From positions 45,127 through 109,126 of the forward strand of contig CAMILZ010000002.1 in NCBI GenBank assembly GCA_946223075.1: DNA of 64,000 nt, in the 5' to 3' direction. The notes below the pieces were generated by a model. It saw nothing but the letters and a program-made list of their open reading frames with translations, did not search any database and was not told the DNA's origin. Origin of the DNA: an uncultured Dermabacteraceae bacterium (GTDB lineage: Bacteria > Actinomycetota > Actinomycetes > Actinomycetales > Dermabacteraceae). Below, in pieces: positions 24,666 to 33,291 of this stretch (positions within the stretch are counted from its first letter, which is position 1; the number at the start of each line of letters is the position of its first letter). The position numbers were made by a program, and so were the translations under genes.

Positions 24666-25469
24666 TTACGCCTTGCGGTAGGCGAACTCCCACACGAGCC
24701 GGCCCGCCGCCGTGGCCTTCTTCTCGAAGGCCGTGCGCACGCGCCCATCGAATCTCGGCGCGAATCCCACCGCGGGCATCGCCTCGCTCACCGCATCCGA
24801 CGCCGTGCCTTCCGGCCGAGGACCCTCGGGGTGCATGTTCACGAGAAGGCCTTCGCGCGCGACGGTCTCGAACGCGGCGTGTTGATGCTCCGCGTAGTCG
24901 GCCCAATCGGTCGCGGTGCGAATGATCCCGCCCGGTTCGAGGAGCTCCGTGAGTACCCGCAGGAACTCGGGGGAGATGAGGCGGCGCTTGTGGTGCTTCG
25001 TTTTGTGCCAAGGGTCGGCGAAAAAGATCCACACTTCGCGGATCGATGCGGGCGCGAGAAGCGTGGGCAGGGAGTTCTCAGCGTCGACCTCGAGCATTTT
25101 CACGTTTCCCGGCAGACCGAGGCGTTCGAGGTGGAGCATCGTTTGCGCGATTCCCGGTTTGTACACCTCGAGGGCGAGGAAGTTTTCACTCGGGCGCGAG
25201 GCGGCGGCTGCCGCCACGCAATCGCCCTGCCCGGAGCCGATCTCGACGATGAGCGGGTTCTCGTTGCCGAAAAGCTCCGAAACGGAGAGCCTCACGGAAG
25301 GGTCGGCGAGGGTGGAGCGCGCCCCGCGAGGGACCTCGACCACGTACTTTTCCGCGTGCGCTTCCCACGCCCGCTCTTGCGCAGAATTGAGGCGGGAGCC
25401 GCGGCGCACGAAGCTCACAACCTCTCGCATGACGCGCCCGTCGCTCGTACGCTCGGGCCCCTCAGGCAC
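24666..25469 (-). CDS. trmB: tRNA (guanine-N7)-methyltransferase
   Basis: SAM-dependent methyltransferase of 267 residues. Motif I is IVEIGSGQGD, followed by FLALEVYKPGI. The TrmB signature WIFFADPWHKTKHHKRRLISPEFL holds the catalytic region, and the conserved TDWADYAEH comes later. It methylates G46 in the variable loop of tRNAs. The start is GTG at 25469, overlapping the end of the Rieske gene by 8 nt, so the two are translated together although unrelated in function. The C-terminal domain ends with FEKKATAAGRLVWEFAYRK, the family's usual TKFE-like end. The length is slightly above average because of the N-terminus. Confidence 0.93.
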   Translation of the reverse strand: MPEGPERTSDGRVMREVVSFVRRGSRLNSAQERAWEAHAEKYVVEVPRGARSTLADPSVRLSVSELFGNENPLIVEIGSGQGDCVAAAAASRPSENFLALEVYKPGIAQTMLHLERLGLPGNVKMLEVDAENSLPTLLAPASIREVWIFFADPWHKTKHHKRRLISPEFLRVLTELLEPGGIIRTATDWADYAEHQHAAFETVAREGLLVNMHPEGPRPEGTASDAVSEAMPAVGFAPRFDGRVRTAFEKKATAAGRLVWEFAYRKA

Positions 25470-25932
25470 GGGTCACCTTGCCGTCCGCGACGTTGAGGGC
25501 GACCTCCACGAGGGGCTTCTCGGCGGGCCCGCCCTTGACGTCGCCCGTTTCCGAATCAAAGGTCGAATCGTGGCACGGGCAGTGCAACACGGGCCCCTCG
25601 GGGTTGAGGGCGCAGCCCTGGTGCGTGCAGTACGCCTCGAAACCGTGAAGATCCTCGCCGCTTCCGCGCACGACGGCCACGAAGGCGCGCTGCCCGCCGA
25701 AATTTACGATGGTCGTCTCGTTTTCGGGCAGATCCTCGAGCGCGACCGCGCCCGATTCGTCGACCTGCACCTCGTCAGCTTTGAGGCCTCCGCGATCGGG
25801 GCCGCAACCGGCGAGCGCGAGGGCGGCAGCACCCGTGAGGCCGAGGGCACCGAGGTCGCGGCGCTTTACGCACGGCGGCAGCTCGCGGGCGGTCTCGGTG
25901 GGAAGGTCAGCACGGACGATGCGCGGTTTCAT
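25462..25932 (-). CDS. Tat-exported Rieske 2Fe-2S protein
   Basis: Protein of 156 residues from ATG 25932, preceded by AAAGAGAG. A longer frame would begin inside the palindromic terminator and is rejected. The signal has twin arginines (Arg24-Arg25 in VKRRDLGAL) and an Ala-rich stretch ending in AGC at residue 43, so it is probably a Tat substrate and lipoprotein. The Rieske domain binds the cluster through Cys102-x-His104 and Cys118-x-x-His121 (YCTHQGC, HCPCHDS). The protein is too small for a cytochrome bc1 Rieske subunit with its usual extra domain. Similar exported Rieske proteins are common in actinobacteria with unknown electron partners. Confidence 0.88.
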   Translation of the reverse strand: MKPRIVRADLPTETARELPPCVKRRDLGALGLTGAAALALAGCGPDRGGLKADEVQVDESGAVALEDLPENETTIVNFGGQRAFVAVVRGSGEDLHGFEAYCTHQGCALNPEGPVLHCPCHDSTFDSETGDVKGGPAEKPLVEVALNVADGKVTRA

Positions 25933-25955
25933 GGCTCTCTTTCGATGAAAAAACA

Positions 25956-25989
25956 GGGTCCGACGCTTGCCGGGCAACCGTCGGACCCC
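25956..25989 (-). terminator. Terminator built from an inverted pair of the dispersed motif
   Basis: A 10-bp arm GGGTCCGACG pairs with CGTCGGACCC and both motif halves are exact. On the minus strand the hairpin is followed by TGTTTTTTC. It ends transcription from the GH65/beta-PGM operon just before the Rieske start. Confidence 0.85.
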
Positions 25990-26006
25990 AATCTTAACCC
26001 CGGGAC

Positions 26007-28532
26007 CTAGCCTTCGTGGTCCTCAATCGCTACCTCGGGGTATTCCCAGGGTGAGTTCGGGTCGGGCACGGTCGAGGTGATGAGGGTGCCGTCGGCGCGC
26101 GCATCGCCAACGTAGTGCGCCTCGAGGTCGCCATCTTCGAGGATGGGGCCCTGGCCACTGAGCGGAACGCTCACGCCGCTGCTCGTGATGCGCACGGTTT
26201 CGCCGCGCACGCTCACCTCGAGCTCGTCGCCCTCTTCAAGCGTGAAGTCAATGCGATCCTTGGTGATGCGCACGGTGAAGCGGCTCCCTCGCACGGTGAG
26301 GGGGAACTCAAGGGCGGGCCATTCTTCGGGAAGGCGCGGGTCGAAGCTGATCTCTCCGTCGTTGAAGCGCATCCCGCCGAAGCCGGCCACGAGGCCGTTC
26401 CACACGCCGCCGGCGGAGGCAATGTGCACGCCGTCCTTCGTGTTTTTATGCAGGTCGGCAAGGTCCACGTAGAGGCCCGTGAGGAAGTAGTCGAGTGCAA
26501 GATCCTGGTGGCCAACCTCGGCGGCCATGATGGACTGCACGACCGCGGAAAGCGTCGAATCGCCCGTCGTGATCGGGTCGTAGTACTCGAAGTTCGCCTT
26601 CTTGTGCTCGTTCGTGAACTCGGCACCGCGAAGGTAAGTCGCGAGCACCACATCGGCCTGTTTGATGACCTGGAAGCGGTAGATCACAAGCGGGTGGTAG
26701 TTGAGCAGGAGCGGGAACCTGTCGGCGGGTGTGGCCTTGATATCCCACACCTCGCGGTCGAGGAAGCGGTCATCCTGCGGGTGGATGCCCATCGTTTCAT
26801 CGAACTCGATGTATATGCCCTCGGCGCATGCCTTCCACTCGTCGATCTCGCGCTCGTCGAGGGAGATTTTCTGCACGAGGGCTTGGTAGGCCTCGGGGAG
26901 GCGTTCACGCAGGTCGATGAGGGTGCGCGCGGCCCGTTCGAGGTTGTACTTCGCCATGATGTTCGTGAACAGGTTGTTGTTCACGACCGTCGTGTATTCA
27001 TCCGGGCCCGTCACGCCGTGAATGTGGAAGGTCTGCTCGCCGTTCGTGCGCCAGAAGCCGAGATCGGCCCACATGCGCGCAGTTTCGGCGAGCACCTCGG
27101 CGCCCTGGAGGTCGAGGAAGCTCGTATCGCCCGTGATGTCGTTGTACGTCGAGAACGCCCACGCGATGTCGGCATCGATGTGGTACTGCGCGGTGCCAGC
27201 CGCGTAGTAAGCGCTTGCCTCGTCGCCGTTGATGGTGCGCCACGGGAAGAGAGCGCCGCGCTGGTTGAGCTCGCGAGCCCTCTCGCGAGCGGAATCGAGC
27301 AGATTCACCCGGAAGCGGAGGGCGTTGCGCGCCCACTCGGGCGAGGTGAACGTGAGGAACGGGACCACGTAGATGTCGGTATCCCAGAAGTAGTGGCCCT
27401 CGTACCCGGAGCCCGTCATGCCTTTAGCGGGGACACCGGCCTGGTCGGCGCGCGCGGCGGCCTGCGCGAGTTGATAGATGCACCAGCGGCTCGCCTGCTG
27501 CACGGCCGGCTGGCCCTCGATGCGAATGTCGGAACGCTCCCAGAACCGCGCGAGGAAATCCCGCTGGGCGTTGTGGTAGTGCTCGAGCTTGTGCTTGTGT
27601 ACGCGATCAAGCGTGCGGCGGCAACGGTCCTGGAGCTCGCGCACGGGAACACCCGCGGAGTAGTGGTAGGCCACGGCCTTCTTGACGAGGAACTTCTCCC
27701 CCTCGGGGAGTTCGCCGCGCATGATGAAGCGGCCCATGTCGTCGTCGATCTTGACGAGACTCTGGAAATCGATCTCGGTCTCCACCGCGTGATCGGCCGC
27801 AACGCCGATGCCAAGCCCGGAGTGAGCGGTGCGGTAGCCCATGAGCACTCGGTCGCCCGAAGCATGGTTGCCTTCGGGAACAAGGACACGAGTGTCGAAC
27901 GAGGTGGTCTGGCGCGGATCGTGCTTATTTGACGCCGTTCCGGGGCGCTCGGGAGTCGTCGCAGCGTCGAGGTCGAGGTCTTGGCGGTTGATGATCTGCG
28001 AGGAGATGGCGATGGGGGCGCTTCCCTTGACCATCTCGACCTCGAGGGACATGAGGGCGAGGTGGCGGTCGGTGAAACTCACCATGCGGCTTGAGCGCAC
28101 GCGCACGTGCGCGCCGCTCGGGGTGCGCCACAGCAGGTCGCGGCGCAGCACGCCTTCGCGAAAATCGATCCACCGCTTGTATTCGAGCAGGTCACTCGTG
28201 GAAACGTTGAGCGGTTCGTCGTCGACGTACAGCTTGATGACTGTCGAATCGGGGGCATTGACGATCGTCTGGCCGGTTTTCGCGAAGCCGAAGGCGTTTT
28301 CGGCGTGCTTGATGGGCCAGGTTTCGTGGAAGCCATTGAGGAAGGTGCCGTGGCTTGCCACGTCGCGGCCCTCTTCGGGGGTCCCGCGCATGCCGAGGTA
28401 GCCGTTCGCGGTGGCGAAGATCGTTTCGAGGAAGCCGAGATCGGCGCCGGGGCGCGCCTCAACGAGCTGCCACTCGTTGACGGGAAGGTGGACCCTGTCC
28501 ATGGGGTCGGCGGAAACCTTGTGGATGCTCAT
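26007..28532 (-). CDS. GH65 disaccharide phosphorylase (maltose/trehalose/kojibiose type)
   Basis: Protein of 841 residues, of typical GH65 length. An N-terminal beta-sandwich includes ETIFATANGYLGMRGTPEEG. The (alpha/alpha)6 barrel carries GYEGHYFWDTDIYVVPFLTFT, the catalytic Glu in GVTGPDEYTTVVNNNLFTN, and phosphate-binding loops later (STLSAVVQSIMAAEVG, KDGVHIASAGGVWNGLVAGFGGM). These enzymes split alpha-linked disaccharides with inorganic phosphate, giving beta-glucose 1-phosphate. The exact substrate cannot be read from the sequence. The start overlaps the stop of the beta-phosphoglucomutase gene, whose product uses the beta-G1P, so a maltose- or trehalose-phosphorolysis pathway is a firm inference. 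Confidence 0.92.
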   Translation of the reverse strand: MSIHKVSADPMDRVHLPVNEWQLVEARPGADLGFLETIFATANGYLGMRGTPEEGRDVASHGTFLNGFHETWPIKHAENAFGFAKTGQTIVNAPDSTVIKLYVDDEPLNVSTSDLLEYKRWIDFREGVLRRDLLWRTPSGAHVRVRSSRMVSFTDRHLALMSLEVEMVKGSAPIAISSQIINRQDLDLDAATTPERPGTASNKHDPRQTTSFDTRVLVPEGNHASGDRVLMGYRTAHSGLGIGVAADHAVETEIDFQSLVKIDDDMGRFIMRGELPEGEKFLVKKAVAYHYSAGVPVRELQDRCRRTLDRVHKHKLEHYHNAQRDFLARFWERSDIRIEGQPAVQQASRWCIYQLAQAAARADQAGVPAKGMTGSGYEGHYFWDTDIYVVPFLTFTSPEWARNALRFRVNLLDSARERARELNQRGALFPWRTINGDEASAYYAAGTAQYHIDADIAWAFSTYNDITGDTSFLDLQGAEVLAETARMWADLGFWRTNGEQTFHIHGVTGPDEYTTVVNNNLFTNIMAKYNLERAARTLIDLRERLPEAYQALVQKISLDEREIDEWKACAEGIYIEFDETMGIHPQDDRFLDREVWDIKATPADRFPLLLNYHPLVIYRFQVIKQADVVLATYLRGAEFTNEHKKANFEYYDPITTGDSTLSAVVQSIMAAEVGHQDLALDYFLTGLYVDLADLHKNTKDGVHIASAGGVWNGLVAGFGGMRFNDGEISFDPRLPEEWPALEFPLTVRGSRFTVRITKDRIDFTLEEGDELEVSVRGETVRITSSGVSVPLSGQGPILEDGDLEAHYVGDARADGTLITSTVPDPNSPWEYPEVAIEDHEG

Positions 28533-29287
28533 GCCAGCTCCTTGAGGTCGTCGACAACGATGGTCGCGCCGGCTTCGGCGAGTGCCTCGTGGCCCACGCC
28601 GCGGTTGACGCCGATCACGGCGCCGAAATTGCCGGCGGCTCCGGCCTGCACGCCGCTCGTCGCGTCCTCAAGCACGACGGCTTTTTCGGCGGGTACGCCC
28701 ACAAGCTTCGCGCCGTAGAGGTAGGTGTCCGGTGCAGGCTTGCCGGCGATGGAGTTTTCGGCGGCGACGTTGCCGTCCACGATCACCTCGAAGCGTTCGA
28801 GGAGCCCAGCGGCCTTGAGCACGGTGCGGGCGTTCTTCGAGCTAGACACGATCGCGACTTTCGCGGTTTCGGGAAGGGAGTCGAGGAAGGCGAGCGTGCC
28901 GGGGTAGGGCTCCACACCTTCCTGTTCGAGGATCTCGAGCACGAGGGCGTTCTTGCGGTTGCCGAGCCCGCACACGGTCGAGGCCGCGGGGGCATCTTCG
29001 GGAGTGCCCTCGGGAAGGTCGATCCCGCGCGAGGCGAGGAAGCTCCTCACGCCGTCGTAGCGGGGCTTGCCGTCTACGTACGTGAAGTAGTCCATGTCGG
29101 TGTATTTCGCCTGGCCCTCGTAGTCCACGAGCACCTGGTTAAACATGCGAGACCATGCGCGCATGTGCACCTCGGCAGTGGGGGTCACGACCCCGTCGAG
29201 GTCGAAGAGATAGGCCTCGAAGTCGGCCGCGTTGAAGGAGGCGGCGGGCGGAAGGTTCTGGGGAGCGTTATTCGCGTTCTCAGTCAC
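28529..29287 (-). CDS. pgmB: Beta-phosphoglucomutase (HAD family)
   Basis: HAD superfamily protein of 252 residues. The catalytic pair is Asp29/Asp31 in LFDLDGVV. The cap domain has RSFLASRGIDLPEG, motif II is AIVSSSKN, and motifs III/IV are GKPAPDTYLYGAKLVGVPAEKAVVLEDATSGVQAG. It converts beta-glucose 1-phosphate into glucose 6-phosphate. It precedes the GH65 gene in the operon with a 4-nt overlap (ATGA), which fixes its substrate. The N-terminal 20 residues are a low-complexity extension. The operon ends at the motif-built terminator at 25956-25989. Confidence 0.92.
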   Translation of the reverse strand: MTENANNAPQNLPPAASFNAADFEAYLFDLDGVVTPTAEVHMRAWSRMFNQVLVDYEGQAKYTDMDYFTYVDGKPRYDGVRSFLASRGIDLPEGTPEDAPAASTVCGLGNRKNALVLEILEQEGVEPYPGTLAFLDSLPETAKVAIVSSSKNARTVLKAAGLLERFEVIVDGNVAAENSIAGKPAPDTYLYGAKLVGVPAEKAVVLEDATSGVQAGAAGNFGAVIGVNRGVGHEALAEAGATIVVDDLKELA

Positions 29288-29366
29288 GACACCACGATAG
29301 GGGCACGGGCTGGATAGAGCTGCACAGTCGCCCAGCGTGGCCGGTCTTTTTGAGTTTTCTCTCGGC

Positions 29367-30050
29367 CTAGCCTTCGCTCAGCACGTCCTCCGCGCCGATC
29401 GAGGCGGTGGTGCGCGCCGCGAGGATCGTGCGGGCGGCGTTCGCGGCGGTGATGTCGGCGCTCGCGGTGGGGGCGTAGGCGGCGGGCGTGCGGGTCACGG
29501 CCGCGGGCCCGGGCGCCACGAGGATCGGCGGGTGCAGGAGCAGCGTGGTCTCAAGGCCCGAGCGGCGCACGAGTTCGATCGCTCGGCGGGCAGCGAGTAG
29601 GGCGGGGTTTGGGGTTCCGACGTTTGCCCACGCGTTCTTTGCTCTTTCGGTGAGGGAGAGTTCTCGGCGCGGTGCTTCGGCATCGCGCGTCCCGTGCACG
29701 GTGAAACCGAGGGCGTCGAGGGGTGCTGCTGCGACGAGCCGCCTCACGCCCGCGCGCCGCATCGCGCGGATCGTTTGCGTGACGAGGGCTTCGGCATCGA
29801 TATGGTCGTCGATCACGAGAAAGAGCGTGCTCACGCCAGTGAGTACCTGGGCGTAGCTCTCGAGATTGTCGGGGATCGCCTCGTAGCTGATCGCGCGCGA
29901 GAAGTGCGTGAGATTCTCGGGGTGGGCGCTCAGTGCCTTGATCTCGCCGCCGCCGCGCAGCGTGAGGTAGGCCTCGCTCACGAGGGCGTCGCCTAGCGCG
30001 CTCGCGGCGTCAACGATCGCGAGTGTTTCGCAGTGCTCGGGTGTGCTCAT
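29367..30050 (-). CDS. Hypothetical protein, possible nucleotide-binding Rossmann-like fold
   Basis: Protein of 227 residues without membrane segments. The N-terminus ETLAIVDAASALGDALVSEAYLTLRGGGEIKAL and the later SYAQVLTGVSTLFLVIDDHIDAE and TQTIRAMRRAGVRRLVAAAP resemble the strand-helix pattern of atypical NAD(P)-binding (NmrA-like) proteins. The usual GxxGxxG is missing, so catalysis is doubtful. The C-terminal half is Ala-rich. Single gene, divergent from the MFS permease. A one-mismatch copy of the dispersed motif occurs at 29616-29628. Confidence 0.6.
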   Translation of the reverse strand: MSTPEHCETLAIVDAASALGDALVSEAYLTLRGGGEIKALSAHPENLTHFSRAISYEAIPDNLESYAQVLTGVSTLFLVIDDHIDAEALVTQTIRAMRRAGVRRLVAAAPLDALGFTVHGTRDAEAPRRELSLTERAKNAWANVGTPNPALLAARRAIELVRRSGLETTLLLHPPILVAPGPAAVTRTPAAYAPTASADITAANAARTILAARTTASIGAEDVLSEG

Positions 30051-30148
30051 GGCAGAATCTTTCTGCGCGGCCGGGCCGCGCGGGCGGGAAGCGCGTGAAT
30101 GCGGCGCAAGGGCCGCGTCATGGTGAGTCTAGGGAACAAGGAGCGGGT

Positions 30149-31528
30149 GTGGCGAAAAACGAGCCCCGCACGCCTCACCTCGGCGGCGGACAATCAGAAG
30201 CTGCCGCCGCGCTCAGGCCTCTCATTTTCCCCGTGTATGTGCCCACGGCGCTGCAGTTTTCTGGCAATGCCGCAATCTTGCCGATTTTGCCGCTTATCGC
30301 GATCCGCATGGGCTTTTCAGTGTCGGGCGCCGCGGCCCTCGGTCTCATTGCGGGCATCCTCTCCGTTGTGGGCACGGTTCCCGTGGGCAAGGCCATGGCG
30401 CGCGTGGGGGAGCGGCGCGCGATCCTCACGACGGGCGTCGTGCTCATCGCTCTTAATATCGGTCTCGGCGCTGTTGTGGACGACGCGCTCGCGGGCGCTG
30501 CCGATTCTTGGCACCGGTTCGTGCTGATCCTCGCGCTCGTGGTGCAGGGCGCATGCATGATCGTGTGGAATCTCGGCCGCCAGGCCTACCTCGGCACGCA
30601 CCTTCCGCCACGCGTGCGGGCCCGCGGCATGACCTCCTTTGGTGGCGCCGTGCGCATCGGCGAGATCGTCGGCCCGCTTCTCTCCTCGGCAGTGCTGTGG
30701 GTGGGGCACGCCCCGTGGGTTTTCTACCTCTATGCCGTTTTGGTGGCGGTCGCGGTGTGGTGCGTGTGGGCGCGCATGCTCGAAGGCGATGCGCCGCGTG
30801 AAAAAGGAGGGTCCGACGCTCGCCCGGCAACCGTCGGACCCGAACGTGATGGGGCACAGAGCGCGGACGTGGAAAAATCGCGCGAACCCGACACCGTGAC
30901 CGGTGCCCTCGGGCGCCAGTTGACGTTTGGGGACATGCTTCGCGTGGCGCTCGGGGTGCTGCCGCTGGCGGCGGCGCGCACGAACCGGCCGATCATCGTG
31001 CCGCTCATGGCGGTGCTCATGGGGCTCACGGAAAAGGACGTCACGCTCATTTTCGGCATTGCCGCCGCGATTGAGATTCTGCTGTTTTATCCCGCGGGCG
31101 TGATCATGGACCGGTGGGGGAGGGTCGCGGCGATTGTTCCGTGCATGAGCATCTTGGGGCTTGGTTTTGCGCTTGCGGCGCCGTTTGCGCTTGGCGCGGC
31201 TGGCCTTTCGGCGGGTGGTGCCGGTTTTGCGGTGCTGCTTGCCGCGCAGATTGTCGCGGGGGTCGGCAACGGTCTCGGTTCGGGGATCATGATGACGCTC
31301 GGCATCGATCTATCCAACACCGCAACGCGCACGCGTGATCTCGCGCGCTGGAACACGCTCATGGGCGCGGGGCGGCTTTCAGCGCCTCTCCTCGTGTCGA
31401 TCGTGACGTTCGCGCTGCCGGTGGGGTGGGCGGCGTTTCTCACCGCGGGACTCCTGTGGGGCGGTGCGGCGTGGCTGCATCGCGTGCTGCCCGAGTATGC
31501 GCCCGTGAGTCAACGTACACGCCCGTGA
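30149..31528 (+). CDS. MFS permease
   Basis: Transporter of 459 residues with about 12 membrane segments. The start is GTG 30149 after AAGGAG; a longer frame from 30023 lacks a ribosome site. The loop after TM2 reads GKAMARVGERRAILTTG, the MFS motif A. The second half mirrors it with GVIMDRWGRVAAIVP. The central cytoplasmic loop (about residues 205-255) is long and polar and includes a full palindromic copy of the dispersed motif, read as GGSDARPATVGPE. The substrate is unknown; drug or metabolite efflux is typical. It ends 119 bp before the left end of the mobile element. Confidence 0.85.
   Translation: MAKNEPRTPHLGGGQSEAAAALRPLIFPVYVPTALQFSGNAAILPILPLIAIRMGFSVSGAAALGLIAGILSVVGTVPVGKAMARVGERRAILTTGVVLIALNIGLGAVVDDALAGAADSWHRFVLILALVVQGACMIVWNLGRQAYLGTHLPPRVRARGMTSFGGAVRIGEIVGPLLSSAVLWVGHAPWVFYLYAVLVAVAVWCVWARMLEGDAPREKGGSDARPATVGPERDGAQSADVEKSREPDTVTGALGRQLTFGDMLRVALGVLPLAAARTNRPIIVPLMAVLMGLTEKDVTLIFGIAAAIEILLFYPAGVIMDRWGRVAAIVPCMSILGLGFALAAPFALGAAGLSAGGAGFAVLLAAQIVAGVGNGLGSGIMMTLGIDLSNTATRTRDLARWNTLMGAGRLSAPLLVSIVTFALPVGWAAFLTAGLLWGGAAWLHRVLPEYAPVSQRTRP
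30809..30841. repeat. Inverted pair of the dispersed motif inside the MFS gene
   Basis: GGGTCCGACG at 30809-30818 pairs with CGTCGGACCC at 30832-30841. The right half (30826-30838) is exact; the left has one mismatch. It falls in the loop between the two halves of the transporter. Confidence 0.85.
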
Positions 31529-31647
31529 ATTGCGTCCGTTTCGCTACGTCAATGCGAGAAGGGGGAGAGGGGAGTAGGCGGGGCGGCGAGCGATCCAGGC
31601 GCACCGCCTGCGGTTGAAACCCCCACAACCTCTATGCAATTCGGATA

Positions 31648-31691
31648 TGGAGCGGGTGACGGGAATCGAACCCGCGTAATCAGTTTGGAAG
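31648..31691. repeat. Left attachment site (displaced tRNA-Gly 3' fragment)
   Basis: 44 bases identical to 39410-39453. Identity stops within the tRNA anticodon stem at 31692, so this copy is only a tRNA fragment. Confidence 0.92.
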
Positions 31692-31713
31692 TCGCCGGGG
31701 AAAACCGACAAAA

Positions 31714-31818
31714 GCCCAGGTCAAGCGTGGTTTGCGTTTTTCTTACGTGTCTTACTGTACACCATTTTTAGGCGTGCATAATCAGATTTCAGTGGCCCTA
31801 GTCCCACGTAGTCCCACG
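31714..31818. promoter_or_regulatory. Left-end candidate integrase arm sites
   Basis: GCCCAGGTC lies at 31714-31722 and AGTCCCACG twice, at 31800-31808 and 31810-31818. The same words recur at the right end (39308-39326, 39367-39375 and inverted at 39394-39402). The interval 31692-31938 holds no gene. Confidence 0.55.
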
Positions 31819-31938
31819 ACGGTAACGGGAATTTATGGTGCCCTCGTGGCTGGCCGGGCGCGCAAGCGTAATGAGGGCAAAAGAGTGCCGCCACGCTCTC
31901 AAGGCGAGGGCGGGCGGCGGTACGTGGCAACCGGGCAG

Positions 31939-33291
31939 CTAACTAGCTTTCAGTAGGCGCAAGTGGCCACGGCGTGGTGGTTCGGGTGTGGGTGGGGTGG
32001 CGAGTGTGTTGAGTTGTTGGGCGATCCATTGGTCGCGGTTGTGGCTTGCGTGTTGGTAGATGGCGGCGGCGCGTGTGGTGGAGTGGCCTATGCGGTGTTG
32101 GAGTTCGGCGGTGGTGGCTCCGGCTTGGGCGGCGAGGGTGGCGCCGGTGTGGCGTAGGTGGTGCCAGGTCATATCGGGGCGGCCGATTGTTTCGCGTGGT
32201 TCTTTGAGGATTCGGGCGCGTATGGGTGCGGTCAGGGGTGTGCCTTTGGGTGTGGTGAAGAGGAGGGCGTGGGGTTGTGTGGGGTAGGTGTTGAGGTGTT
32301 CGTGGAGGGCTGTGGTGACGGTGGCGGGCAGGGTTATGGTGCGCAGGCTTGCTTGGGTTTTGGGTGGGCCGAAGGCGGGGGGTTGTCCTGAGATTTCGGT
32401 GAGGGTGCGGGTGACGGTGACGGTGTGCTCGTGGAGGTTGAGGTCTTGGGGGCGTAGGGCGAACAGTTCGCCGGGGCGTAGTCCTGCCCAGGCGGCGAGG
32501 AGGACGGCGGCGCGGTAGCGGTGTGGGACGGCGTTTGCGAGGGCGTGGACTTGTGCGGGTGTCAGGGGAAGGCGTTCGTGGTGCGGGGCCGTTGCAGCGC
32601 CTCTAATCCTCGCGGGGTTCGCCGGGATAAAGCCGTCTTCAAAAGCCCGATTGAGCACGGCGCGCACGAGCGTGTAGGCGTGGCTTGCCACGGTGCGCCC
32701 GGCGTGTGGATCCTCAAGCGGCGGCGCCGGGGTAGGCGCCCCGGCCGCTTGCCATGCGTGCAATACCTCAGGCGATAAGCGCCCCGTGGATTTCACCGCA
32801 AGCCCCGCAGCTTGCGCCCACAGTCTCGCCGGGTGCTGACGGGCAGCAAGGCTCGCGGCGCGGCGCTGCATAGTACGCTCGCGGGCAGTTTCGAGCACGG
32901 CGGCGTGCCAGGTGCGGATGAGGTGGGGGGTGAGCTGGCTGAGTTGGTAGGTGCCGAGTGTGATGGGGGTGCCCTCGAGGTCCACGGGGTTGAGGATGTA
33001 GTGGTGGGCGGTGCGGCGGTAGAGATCGAGGGTGCGGGGTCGAAGTCGCTCGCGTTCAGTGTGCAGGTACTGGGTGAGGTATTCGGCCAGTGTCATGGTG
33101 CAGGGGATGACGGCGGCGGTGTTGCCTGCGAGCAGTTCGCCGCGGGTTTTGGCGAGGAATTCGGTGGCCTCGCGGCGTGTGGTGAAGGTGTGCGGGGCTG
33201 AGATTCGGCGGCCGTTGGGGCCGGTGAAGCGGGCGCGGTAGCGGCCGCTGGGCAGGCGGTCTACCTGACCAAACTCACGACGTTTAGACAT
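31939..33291 (-). CDS. Tyrosine integrase, short copy
   Basis: Protein of 450 residues starting MSKRREFGQVDRLPSGRY, after GGGAGA; an upstream extension overlaps the HNH gene and is not used. An AP2-like arm-binding domain at 1-60 (RYRARFTGPNGRRISAP) is followed by a core-binding domain and a catalytic domain with Arg in AGLRPGELFAL, HLRHTGATL (His-x-x-Arg), His in RIGHSTT and the nucleophile Tyr in AAIYQHAS. Residues about 6-435 are almost identical to the integrase at 37575-39293. The C-terminus ends shortly after TPPTPEPP with RRGHLRLLKAS, resembling the extreme end of the longer copy (RRGHLTLLRRA) with the domain between removed. It is the gene nearest the left attachment site. Confidence 0.92.
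   Translation of the reverse strand: MSKRREFGQVDRLPSGRYRARFTGPNGRRISAPHTFTTRREATEFLAKTRGELLAGNTAAVIPCTMTLAEYLTQYLHTERERLRPRTLDLYRRTAHHYILNPVDLEGTPITLGTYQLSQLTPHLIRTWHAAVLETARERTMQRRAASLAARQHPARLWAQAAGLAVKSTGRLSPEVLHAWQAAGAPTPAPPLEDPHAGRTVASHAYTLVRAVLNRAFEDGFIPANPARIRGAATAPHHERLPLTPAQVHALANAVPHRYRAAVLLAAWAGLRPGELFALRPQDLNLHEHTVTVTRTLTEISGQPPAFGPPKTQASLRTITLPATVTTALHEHLNTYPTQPHALLFTTPKGTPLTAPIRARILKEPRETIGRPDMTWHHLRHTGATLAAQAGATTAELQHRIGHSTTRAAAIYQHASHNRDQWIAQQLNTLATPPTPEPPRRGHLRLLKAS
31972..33279. repeat. 1.3-kb direct repeat, left copy
   Basis: It matches 37962-39269 at a constant offset of 5990 bp. By eye I found only four differences, all within the last 80 bp at the 5' end of the integrase genes. 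Confidence 0.9.

Noticed and set aside
31692..31938. Possible cargo gene between the left att site and the short integrase
   Set aside because: All frames are short and interrupted; the stretch is better explained as attachment-arm DNA.
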